DNA of 64,000 nucleotides from Parascedosporium putredinis (taxonomy: Eukaryota > Ascomycota > Sordariomycetes > Microascales > Microascaceae), in assembly GCA_949357655.1 (NCBI GenBank), contig CASHTG010000016.1, forward strand, positions 1,364,001 to 1,428,000, in the 5' to 3' direction. A program made the position numbers and the translations under genes. Below the pieces are notes generated by a model, which was not told the DNA's origin, did no database searches, and saw only the letters and a list, made by a program, of their open reading frames with translations. This document shows positions 23,201-33,178 of the stretch, piece by piece (position 1 is the first letter of the stretch; every line of letters begins with the position of its first letter).

Positions 23201-24495
23201 CTCACTTACATCCGTACGCCTCCTCACGACACCAACACCCATCTCTTGACCCCACCCTTCCGTCGGGCCTTGATAAACTCTCCGCCTCCGCTCCAACCCC
23301 CAAAGGGCGAAGCTAACCCCACCCGCAGCCGCGGGGCTAGCCTCTAGTATCCTATCCGGGAAATTTGCCATCTTCTTCTCTCCCTGGTGCTCTGTAATCT
23401 CATTCATCCGTTTTGCTTTCGTCTCCCCTCCCTTTTTCTCCTAGACTTCTTTTTGTTTAAAGCTTTCTTGTGTTGAACTCTGTGTCGTGTGTAGGGACGA
23501 ACCTCTGCCCATAGAGAACTCGTTCTCTTCTTCTCTTGCTTTGGCCCTCCCAAATTGCTTGTCCGCCCTATCCTCCGCAGACCCTACCACTTCATCGTCG
23601 GATAGGTGTAGAATATCCGGCTGTGTCCGCGTTTCTGCATCTCCCGTTGGCCATGGGCCACTCATTGAAAGAGTCAAGTTGAGAGGGGCCGTTGCCAGAA
23701 GGAACACGGCATAACATATCCCATTCAAACAACTAAGGAGAAGAGGGAAAAGGCGCAAGCCAGTTGCAACGTGCAAAAGAAAACGCGCATCATCATTCAA
23801 TCGGACCCATACATTTAATAAGTGATATCTGTTATCCGTGTGCCCCGGTACGCCCTATACGCCAACCAGCCATCATAGCTCTCCGTCTCAGGGGAGCCAA
23901 AAGGCAAAACCATTCGAACCAGGAGCAAGAAAGTATCCGTGAGGGGGGAACAAATAATGGTAAGAGGGGAAAAAGAAACAAAAGAAAGTCGAAAAACAAA
24001 TCTAAAGAATGGGGGCCCTTCCCCCATGTCCCTAAGATGGCCACCACCTGAGCGCCGCGTGCATGGTTGCTTGCATCCACTGCTGGATGAAGAAAACAAA
24101 AAGAATATGGAATATGCCCCTCCTCAATCTAATGTCTAGCATGCTGCCTTCCCATGCCATCTTTTGCCTTCGCCTGAAGCCACCGCCGAGATGCAGGATC
24201 CGTTGCGCCAGTATGTATGTACATTTGCAAAGAGCTGCCTTTCCGTAGCATAGGGTTGAGAAAAAGAGAGAGAGAAAAGAACCAATGCATAACAAGAGGA
24301 AGATAAAAACAGTGGAAAGTAGAGCATGGATTTGCCATGTAAATCCATTCTCAGTTGATATCCGAAACGAAACGAGGGCGGAGGGTAAGAATATGTAAAG
24401 GAAATGGTAGGAGGCGGAGGGAGAAGGGGGAGCAAGTCGGGGAAGCTCAGGAGGGAGGAGTGACCAGGAGAGGGAGTAATGCATGGCCTGGGTGC
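17212..24495. other. 7.3-kb low-complexity stretch without recognisable gene
   Basis: No frame in this stretch shows a family motif, a plausible signal or transmembrane arrangement, or consistent splice sites. Open frames of up to 305 codons exist, but their translations are Ser/Leu/Phe or Arg/Gly-rich, reflecting polypyrimidine and polypurine tracts. The DNA holds homopolymers of A or T (for example around 17799-17813, 18193-18205, 20379-20396 and 20650-20665), GA/CT microsatellites (18329-18343, 18661-18681, 23128-23147) and a GTGC array. It lies upstream of the esterase (-) and downstream of the unknown gene ending at 24496 (-). It may contain long untranslated leaders, non-coding RNA or a gene too damaged to see. 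Confidence 0.5.
19190..19229. repeat. GTGC/GTGT-type microsatellite
   Basis: An imperfect tetranucleotide array (gcgtgcgtgcgtgcgttcgtgcgtg..., then tgtgcatgcgtgc) inside the long gene-free stretch. It is probably length-variable. Confidence 0.85.
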
Positions 24496-26073
24496 CTACA
24501 TGACCACTTCGACCTGATTGCTTCCCTCACCCGCTAGCCGCCTCCTTTTCCCATTTCTCCTTGGCTCGGAGAACTCCTCCTCGAAGCTTCCGCTGAAGAT
24601 GGTAGGAGGCCCGCGTCTGCGCTTAGCCTCGAGCGTGGGCTCCGACTCCGTCTCCGCTTCTTCCGACTCCGACGACGTGCAGTCCCACGTTTCCGGCTGC
24701 TCGACGTCAAAGTATCCGACGACCTCCTCACTAAGCGCCTGGCCGAGGCGTTCCCTGAGCCCGATGATGGGCCAGATGGGTACCTTGACCACCTCGATGT
24801 CCAATCCAGGTTGTCCCCCGGCTCCCGGCACTTCGGTCTCTGCGGCGGCGGTCTGGGGAAACGCCTGATGGGGATAGTGGAACTGGCGTAGGTAGTCGGC
24901 GCTAAAAGTTGCCGTGTAGACGACGAAGTCGGCATTGGCGTTGTCTGTACTGAGGACGCGCACTGTTACGTCGCGGAAATCGGGAGTGAACTTGACAAGC
25001 GGCGCGCCCATGCCCCGCGCGAGGGGGCGCCACGTTGTGGGGGTACAGGTGTTCCTGCGCCATTGCGAGGAGGACGGCCACAAGGTGGGGATCATAATCC
25101 GCATTGGCGGGAATCAGCAGCTTGGAGCGGAGTGCCTGCAGCCGCGCCACCGGTTCATTGGGTGTCCGGCCCGGCCCGAGCGCCACGCGGTAGATATTGG
25201 CCCGGATGTTGGTGAGCTGCTTGCGACCAATGTAAGCAAGCATGGGTTTGCCGCAACGGGCAGGGACGTCGATCGCTCCAGCCGGGGACGCCTTGCGTCT
25301 TGGCTGGTTGCGTAGATTCGGTCTGGAAGGATTCAAGACCCATGTGCGATTCCCCGACTGGGTCTCCTCGAGGTAGGTAGGGTACGGCCACCTCCACATG
25401 CACTGAACACGGATCGCATCCCTGTGCACCCTGCTACCGAACCACACCCGCATCTCCGGGCACGCTTCCCCTCGGCACGCCGCAAATCCGCTTCTAGGAT
25501 AGAGTTGAGAGAGAACCTCTCGGATAGACGAAACGCTGTAAAAAGGCATGGCCACATCGTTCGAGAAGATAGCCGAGAGCTCTTTACAGAGCACGTATGC
25601 AGCCGGCTCGAGCTTGCGGCGCGGATCTCGCGAGGCCGAAGGGTCGGGGAAGGCGACGTAATCTTTCGTCCGCCAGTCCAGTTGACTTTCAGCGCGGCAT
25701 TATGCTTGTCCGTCCAGGCGATGGGTCGGATAAATAGGCTGACGCCCGCGTTCTCGTGCATCACGTCATAGAGGGAGCCCGGCTCCACTAGAGTGTAGTG
25801 ATAGCGCCTCCGTTTCCTTGGGCGCTGACTCGGCTGTGCTCCGCATGTCGACTGGGTGGACGCCGGCGTAGGCGCCGTTTGGTCGGAAATCAACTTGCCC
25901 GACGCGGAGGGGGTAGGTGGTTCGATGGCACCTGTTTCAGGGATAGCGATTGTCGCCGGGCTAATTGGTGTCGCGTCCGGCACCTGCGCAGCAAGATCTG
26001 GTGCGCAGTCGCCACCAGTTGAGGCGGGGGCGCCAGGGATAGGAGGTGAAGAATCCGGGGGAGAGCTAGGCAT
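24496..26073 (-). CDS. Unknown protein, one gene in three frames
   Basis: I do not recognise this protein. ATG 26073 begins a disordered Pro/Ser/Thr-rich N-terminus of about 90 residues with a basic patch (RPRKRRRYHYTLVEPGSLYD). It is followed by a globular part (AGVSLFIRPIAWTDKHNAAL). A one-base break near 25680 leads to the frame DWRTKDYVAFPDPSASRD, AAYVLCKELSAIFSND and FYSVSSIREVLSQLYPRSGF. Next come ACRGEACPEMRVWFG, RVQCMWRWPYPTYLEETQSG and LLAMAQEHLYPHNV. A second break near 25010-25030 leads to LVKFTPDFRDVTVRVLSTD, VVYTATFSADYLRQFHYP, an acidic tail and a basic end (RRNGKRRRLAGEG). Across both breaks the protein character continues smoothly, so I treat it as one gene of about 525 residues. 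Basic clusters at both ends suggest nuclear localisation. No catalytic motif is visible. Confidence 0.65.
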
Positions 26074-29000
26074 TCCATCGATGCCGACATCGTCTTGTCA
26101 GCGGCTGTCGTCGCGCAGCCCCGTGTTGTTGTTTCATCAGCAGCGGAAGTCCGCATCGCGTCAGATTTTCTTCTTTTGAAGGCTGCGAGCTGTTGGCTTT
26201 CTGTCGCGGTCGGAACCATTACAAGGCTTCGGATCTGACTGAAGACACTACTATAGTGGAGAACCGAACTGTATAAGCGGCGCGTTAGTGCATTGAAATT
26301 GGCGACGATAATTCCAGAGCCGGAATTGAAGGCGACAGAGGGAGGCAAAAAGCAAAGTGATTTAAAATGGGGCGTGCAGCTGAAAGAAGGTGCGAAAATA
26401 ATTGTGACCGGGCTGAAAGGAGAGTGAGGCGAAGGGGAGGGGAGAAGCCTATCCGTGAACGATTCTCAGGAGTGTGTCACCTCTTCCTGTTTGTCAGATC
26501 AGTAGGGCACAGATCACGCACTGATCTCCGTGCTCTGTGACAGGAAGACGTGGAAGGGCGACACAGACTTCTGGGTCACCGCTTTGTGCTTCTTGTTTTC
26601 CGTTTTGTGTAGGAAAAGAAACTCGCGATAATGCTCAAATTCGGATTTCCTTACTCTAAGTACAACATCGGGTCGCATAGAAGCTGGTCCGTTGAAATGC
26701 GCGGGGTCTTGTGTCGGTGGTGATGTAGTTGGGGTGGTCGCGTTACAAGAGCGTGTCGCTCCACAAGCAAACGCTCCCCAAACAAGCTCGCAAAGGAGTG
26801 GTGTTGAATTACCTTGGAAAGCAAGCGACAGCCGTAAGATTGTCCTTTACTTTTTTTTTCTTGGTTGGAGGTTACCTCGATAGAGAAGAAAGAAAATTGT
26901 GGGAACAGAAGGCAAGGTTGCAAAGAAGCCTCTGGTGTGTCAAACGAAAGTCGGAAATGGGCGAGAACCACAGTGTGAGGCGCGGTGCTGTTATCTGTTA
27001 TTCCCCCTTGCTGGGAAATCGTCGATTTTTAGGTGAAGTGCAGTCAACCTTGAACGGGCAAGGGTGACTGGAGGAGCAAAGCGCGTCAGTGGGTTTAATT
27101 GCTGGCGCACAGCGAAACAACAAATCACACCAACCGGGAAAAACAAGCCACTCACAGGTCGGTGAGGGGTTTCGCTCAGGGAGCGCAAATTATTTCCCCA
27201 AACAGGCGCACGTCTCGTTCAGCAGGACTCGACAGCGAAGATCGACCGAGACGAAAGTGATGTTGATGTAGAGGAGAAATGTAGAAGAGGGACTGGAATG
27301 CTGGAAAGAGCTGAGCTGAAACGTTTATATTGAACCTTCCCAAGGCAAATATGTTAGGAATCCATTAGGTTTCGTTAGGTCACTCAAGCCCGGATAGGCG
27401 CGGGGAACGACAGGGACGGGAACACGGAGGAATCCACATGAATGGAAAACTTGCATCGCCCCTTCCGATCCAAGGAACTCTCTCACTCGCGTCCTTCGCC
27501 CCCTTCTTCCTAGAAGGGCCGGGAAGGTAGGGTGAGCCCTCACCTGTTGGGCGCGACTGCCCGGCTTGAACCGTGACACAGGTACCCAAGAACTTGCGCG
27601 ACCAAACCACGAAGTCAGCTGCTCTTGCCCCAGAGGGTGGGTGGGACTCTAGGCACCAATTAATTTGGCTGAATGTGGGTCGGACTGCGAATGTACCTCT
27701 GTACCTTTACACCCACCAAGAAGTACGAGGTTCCTCGCCACAATGATGGGGTCTGAGTCAGTGCCAACAGAGATGATTTTTCATTTCACCGCCACATCAC
27801 GTGGACAAGTGTGGAAAAGGGCCGTGTCACGTGGTGTACTATTCGCTGACAAATCCGGTCCAGTGAGTGTGAGGAGCACCTATGCGTTGGAGGCATCCAG
27901 GAATCAGTGCGATAGGAAACAACAGTCGGCAGGCAACTAAATAGCCATGGGCATGTGATCGCAGGTCGAGCAGACGTGGACCGCCTTTTAAATATGTAAC
28001 TTGCGCACCGAGTATCTAGCGCTTCACTTCAAACGAGCTAGCTAAGTGGGCAAGAAGCCTCCTTAGATACCGAGCTGGATCCCAATATTCCAAAACATTC
28101 CTCAGTATATAGCGAATTAGACCATTCCAATAGTCCTTTTGACGGAAGAGGGTTTGCTGCTTGCTGGCAAGCTAGGAAGCTGACACGTCTAACATTTACT
28201 TTTCATATGTCAGAGCAGCTCTCGGATGAGCACCGCATCGGCAGGCGTGCACGCTATCCGTTTCATTCCGTCCCCGCACTAACACGCAGACAACTAGGCT
28301 TCCCTTGTAGCTGTTCTAATACTTATGTTGAGCCGTTGAGCCGGAACTGTAGATGCTAGGTGGCGAATATGGACGTTCACATGGTATAAAGTTCCAGACT
28401 TACATTGATGCTGACGTTTACGTTTTCCACTGACTCGAACATCGGAAAATAGAGATCCGAGGCATTTGAAGATGTTCTAGACAACGGCTGTTCGGGCATG
28501 CCAACCGTACCCTATGAGCCCAACTCTAGTAGTTCCATCGAGGCTATGTAGACATTTATTGTTTAAAATGTTGAGTTTACGCTTCAAACTGAAGCCGAAA
28601 TATGTGCCAAGCGATCCAACGACGCGGCCTCAACACATAGAAAAGAATGGTCACTTTATCGAAGAGAGGTTACGAGGAGATAGATAGACAAGCACATCTA
28701 CTCGTAATGAGAGATGGGATCCAAGTATCGTTTCCTTAGCGAGGGAAACGGGTTACCAATGTCACTAGATGGCCTTCCCGCACCTCAAATCCGTCTACTC
28801 CGGGCAGTACAGAACCTAGGCCATACCAGGCAGAGAATGCAGAAAACCACAGCCAACCATTTCTACGAAGGTGGCGATGAGTGTTTCTTGTCTAAGACTA
28901 CGGGCCTTGGCGTGTTCCCACGTTAGCTAGCTTAAAAGGTTTATCTTCCCTGCTTGTGGGCCAGTTGGCGTTTGTGAGCTGATGGCTACTCAAGTCAAGG

Positions 29001-29362
29001 CGCAGTGCTAACAAGGTAAAATCAGGACTCTTCAGATGGGAGAGATGGGAGACGGAATATATGCGTATGAACGATCAGTCTACCTAGGCTTGCGGAAGAG
29101 GATATTCATATTTCAAGGCTGCTCTGCGAAGGCCCAACACCGATAACAAAGCCAAAGCTCAAATCTTAGGGTTAGGGTGAGCACAGATGCATTGAGCATT
29201 GACCCAAGATGAACTCCCAACTCCAGATTCCGCCTTACACAACACTTTCAATATTCGACGGGGTGGCTTCCTCCTGGGGTTTTATTGATGTTACACGGTT
29301 ATCTACACGTATATACAAACACCCACACACACACACATATATATATATGTGTGTGCGTATAT
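26074..29362. other. 3.3-kb intergenic, no gene recognised
   Basis: This lies between the start of the unknown gene (26073, -) and the end of the PrpF-family gene (29363, -). It should contain the former's promoter. Frames are short and interrupted. From about 27.9 to 29.2 kb the DNA is less GC-rich and stop codons are dense on both strands. Two TTAGGG units occur at 29166-29177, and a perfect palindrome lies at 29331-29354. Confidence 0.45.
29331..29354. repeat. 24-bp perfect palindrome of CA, TA and TG repeats
   Basis: A run of CACACAC, then ATATATATAT, then GTGTGTG reads identically on both strands. Further CA units extend it on the left to about 29325. It begins about 9 bases past the stop codon of the PrpF-family gene, so it lies in that gene's 3' UTR or terminator region and could form a hairpin or cruciform. 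Confidence 0.9.
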
Positions 29363-30604
29363 CTACTTCCAGAAAACCCTCCCCTCCATCAGCCTCCTCG
29401 CCGTTCTAAACACACTCGCACAACCCAAAACTCCTTGCTCGTCAAATTGCGCTGCTACTCTGAGGTTTCCGCTTGCGTGCCCAATCTCCAGTCCAGACTC
29501 GCCACTACCCCCGTCGCCGGCAGGCCGAATCACATGTTCCGCCACCGTGCTTCCGGGAACCTCGGACGCTGCCGCGATAGCAAGCGCCACGGTGACAGGG
29601 ATCGCCTTATGCGGCTGACCCACGGACATGGCCCGTACGACGACGTGCGCAGATTCGCCGGGATGCGGCGCGGAAACAAACGCAATCTTGGGCACGCTGC
29701 CGGGGACGCCCTCGACTGTCTTGGCCAGGCCCATCTTGACGGCGCCGAGGCGCCGTATCCTATCCAACCTGGCTAGAAGCTGCTCATCAGCATCAATCTC
29801 GGCCGGCGTGAGAGTGCCGGAGACGCCCAGGTCGGCGGCCGAAACGAAGCAACACGGGTTCGCGGCGTCAATGAGAGTCACGCGAACACCGTCTATCACG
29901 TCCACTGCGCTACCTGTGGGGAGAAGTTTGCCCGTGCGGGAGCCCGCGGGGTTGATAAAGTCCAATCGCAAAGGCGCCGCCGTACCGCTCACGCCATCAA
30001 TACAAAAGTCTCCCGATGCAGCCGCCTCGCCGTCGACGACGGGGAATGTAGCATGGATCAACTTGCCCGTGTTCGTGTTGTTGATGCGCACGGTAGCAAG
30101 GTTCTTGGTCCGACCGTCCCCGCCGCCGTGTAGCAAGGGATGCACGAGCTTAGCATCCACCGCATAGGGCCCCACGGCCGCGGACATGTTGCCGCAGTTG
30201 CTGGAGTAGTCAACGCTGGCGTCACGGACACCTATCGCTGCAAAGGTGTAGTCGACATCAGCACCTGGGATTTCGGACTTACCCACCACGCAGATCTTGG
30301 ACAGGCTCGAGATTCCGCCCCCGAGCCCGTCCAGCTGGCGCCCATAAGGATCGGGGCTCCCGATCGCGCCGAGGAATATCGAGTCCCATTCCGCCCTGGC
30401 TTTGGGAAGGTCATCTCGGTTGAAGAAAATGGCCCGCGAGGTGCCCCCGCGGTAGTACGCGGCAGGCAGGGATTGTTGTGCAGGCATACAGCTATGTCTA
30501 GTGTTGCTAAGACGGCGAACTTGATGGCGGCCGAGCCGGAGAGAGATTGGTGACAATACGCTGCTCATTGCTGCTGGTGCGCAAAACCGCAAACGTCTTC
30601 TCAT
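29363..30604 (-). CDS. PrpF-family aconitate/methylaconitate-type isomerase
   Basis: PrpF-family proteins have a diaminopimelate-epimerase-like fold and shift double bonds in aconitate-type acids; bacterial PrpF isomerises 2-methylaconitate. The frame is intact at 413 residues from ATG 30604. The GTG at 30610 is less likely. The first 40 residues are Arg-rich without acids (MRRRLRFCAPAAMSSVL, RLGRHQVRRLSNTRHSC), which fits a mitochondrial presequence. Family signatures are AAYYRGGTSRAIFFNRDDLP (about 49-68), DPYGRQLDGLGGGISSLSKI, DYSSNCGNMSAAVGPYAVD with Cys137, and NPCCFVSAADLG with Cys251/252; the two halves supply the paired active-site positions. It continues through GAVKMGLAK, AFVSAPHPGESAHVVVRAMS and RPAGDGGSGE to the C-terminus. 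No AcnD- or PrpC-like partner is nearby. This gene and the kinase-like one escape the frame breaks seen elsewhere. Confidence 0.88.
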   Translation of the reverse strand: MRRRLRFCAPAAMSSVLSPISLRLGRHQVRRLSNTRHSCMPAQQSLPAAYYRGGTSRAIFFNRDDLPKARAEWDSIFLGAIGSPDPYGRQLDGLGGGISSLSKICVVGKSEIPGADVDYTFAAIGVRDASVDYSSNCGNMSAAVGPYAVDAKLVHPLLHGGGDGRTKNLATVRINNTNTGKLIHATFPVVDGEAAASGDFCIDGVSGTAAPLRLDFINPAGSRTGKLLPTGSAVDVIDGVRVTLIDAANPCCFVSAADLGVSGTLTPAEIDADEQLLARLDRIRRLGAVKMGLAKTVEGVPGSVPKIAFVSAPHPGESAHVVVRAMSVGQPHKAIPVTVALAIAAASEVPGSTVAEHVIRPAGDGGSGESGLEIGHASGNLRVAAQFDEQGVLGCASVFRTARRLMEGRVFWK

Positions 30605-33178
30605 CCCCACTAGGTTCTCAATTTTCTAGAGCAAAAGGGGAGTCTCCTCGCGGCTGTATCCCAGAGGTCAAACAAGTTGGGGATTCATGTTGGATGTAAG
30701 TGGTTGGTGAAAATGAAGCTTGGCGCGAGTGATCCAAAATATCAACCTCGGCCGGGCTCGGGATTATGTAAGGCGCATTGAATCATCTCTCAACAAGCTT
30801 CTTTGGCAAGGTGGACAAAGAGGACGAGAGCGGGAAGATGAAACGGGAAGCCCTCCGAATTGTACGAACTGTAGGCATGAGAGAGAGGTGGTGAGTGGAT
30901 CAGGAGAGTGTTCCAAGAACAAGGCAAACTCTACGGGCCGCCTTGACTTGCCCCTAATACAACAATTTCTCCTTGCCCCTGTCGCTGAACGGTTCCTATT
31001 TTGTACTTCTTGTAAGTTGACGAATTTAGCTCATTCTCGTCGCCTTGCTACCATCGCCCTGTCTGGTGCCCTCCCGGCAAGATGACTGGCTGGCAGTATT
31101 TCTCTACAGCAAAGGACATTGACAATTGGTTCCGGCCTGGCCCGTCAGGATTCGAATGGGGAGTTGAGTCAGGAGTGGCGTCTCCTCATTTGTTGCCGGA
31201 TGAGGATGGGCAGCAAACGCCCACACGACACAACACGACCAACGGCGCCAAATCTACCAAACTGGATATTCCCTCCAATGTCCCCCAGTCTACCTTGGTA
31301 TTACACAAGACCAGGAACATCAATGATAGTAATCAACCTGGCGCCGGAGTCACGAGGTTGGGTTCCTTCAGATTGAAGACATCTTCAATTCAACTCTTGG
31401 CGACATCCGACGCGCGTTAAGGAAGGACTGATCGATCCTGGCTCCCGCTGCTCCTACAGTTCACCCTCCCTCACCTCCCTGTTTTCGTACCGATTCTCAT
31501 CGAGAAGGAAGCATGTGCCCTGTCAACTCATACCCCATCGCCACTCCGGCCAGACATCGTAGCTCCCCTCCTTCTTTCGATTTTTTTGTTCCTCGCTTCC
31601 CCTCCCCGCATCCCTTCTAATTCGCCATTCTCCGACCTCGCTGGATTTCGTCTTACCGATTTCCGGTTTTCTGGATGCGTCTGCTGTGCGTCCTGGATCG
31701 CGGATGGAGCGCGTAGTGACGCAGCTGGCTTGGTCCTTGTCACCACGAGAGGATTGATCACTTCATTTTTCTTTTTGCGCTCTCTTTCGGAATGGTGAGG
31801 CGGATATAGGCATGGACAGCATGCATGCATGCATGTATGAATGCCCCATGCCTACGTGTGAAGTGAGCATTCACAAATGTGACGTGCAACCATGGATCCT
31901 AATTGAAACCCAGAGAAACGCTCGACGTAAAAGTCAAGCTCCCACTAATTTTTGAGACATGCCATGGTACTTGCACGCGACGAGTTAACCGGTGATTTAA
32001 AGAGTTTCAATTACTCGGTATCTTGCTGGGAGGAAGGATTGAAAGGGTAAAAGACGACGACGGAGGAAAAGAAAATCAGCCGAAAATGGCAGAGGCAAAA
32101 AAGCCAGAAGGAGACGTGGACCCCTTCCCATGGCCCTTTCTCAGGCTGCCTCCTTGAAGGATAGTGACCCAACCCTTCCTCCCCAACCCCCTCGTACCTT
32201 CCTCGATTCGGCCACCCCACCAATCCCCTCCCCGCCTGATGCGCCATCACAGCGCTAAAGGGGAGAAAAATGGAAAGACCTAGGATCTCAGCACCTCAGT
32301 CTCAGCTGCCCTTTCCTCTAGACCATGTATTAGTCCAGCTCTCACCGCCCATCAACGCGAGGAGCTTCCAATCCAGTGCAGGTACCAAGTACTGTGCGGA
32401 GAGGAGGGAAGGAGGGGTAGCGAGGGGTGGAAGGTACATGGGGAGTAAACCAAGCCCCAAATCCAGCAGTCGTCGCAACCAGCATCCGTGCCATGCCCAC
32501 CGCTCATCCAACGAGAGCGATTTCCATTCACAGTGGCATTCACTCTCTAACACGGATCAGTGATGGATATTATATCTACTGCATGGCGGCATGGGCATGG
32601 ATGGATAGATTCGTGGCTGGCCGTCCGTCCAATGGATACCTTAACAGTCTCGTCTCGGCCCAGTCTCCCGGTCGCAAAAGGTGAGATGCCCAAGTCTGTT
32701 ACCGTTAAAACCTCATCCCCTCGACCTTGCCAGTCTTCCCGTCAGGTATCTGGAGAAGGGCAACAATTATATTTGAACCAGGCCCCCTCACCTTTCACCC
32801 TTGCTCCAAAGTGCTGGCCGCCTTGCAAACCAGACCAACCTTTTCCTTTTCAACATCATCTAATATCCAGCACACGTCCGGGTTGAAGCCCTGCCTGCGC
32901 TTTTAACACAGCACGGTTGCGAGGAGCAGTCGACTGGCGCGACACGGAATAGCCCTCACTTGAACACCCATTTCTTTGGCCCTTCACCGCATTCCTCCAC
33001 GCCCTTTTTCTTCTTCTTCTTTCCCCCTCCCGTCTGCTTGATTACTGTGCTTCCTGCGGCTCCCTTTTCTTCACCTCCCTACTCTCTTCTCAGCCCGGAG
33101 CTGTAAGCCACCTTTGTCCGACCGATCCACTCACTCACATTTTCGTCAAGCGCTGGGAGTGTCGGGAACATAGTCAGG
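30605..33178. other. 2.6-kb divergent intergenic region
   Basis: This lies between the divergent starts of the PrpF-family gene (-) and the Ser/Arg-rich membrane protein gene (+). No frame has recognisable motifs. Pyrimidine-rich tracts (cccttttttctt-type runs near 33000) immediately precede the plus-strand gene and look like a fungal promoter and leader. A short atgcatgcatgcatg run lies at about 31821-31836. Confidence 0.45.

Noticed and set aside
17212..24495. CRISPR-like or large tandem array in the gene-free stretch
   Set aside because: Only simple microsatellites and homopolymers are present; there are no regularly spaced repeats with unique spacers.
29166..29177. Two TTAGGG units, possible interstitial telomere repeat
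   Set aside because: Only two units with no further degenerate copies around; a 12-base match in 64 kb of noncoding DNA is weak evidence of a telomere relic.
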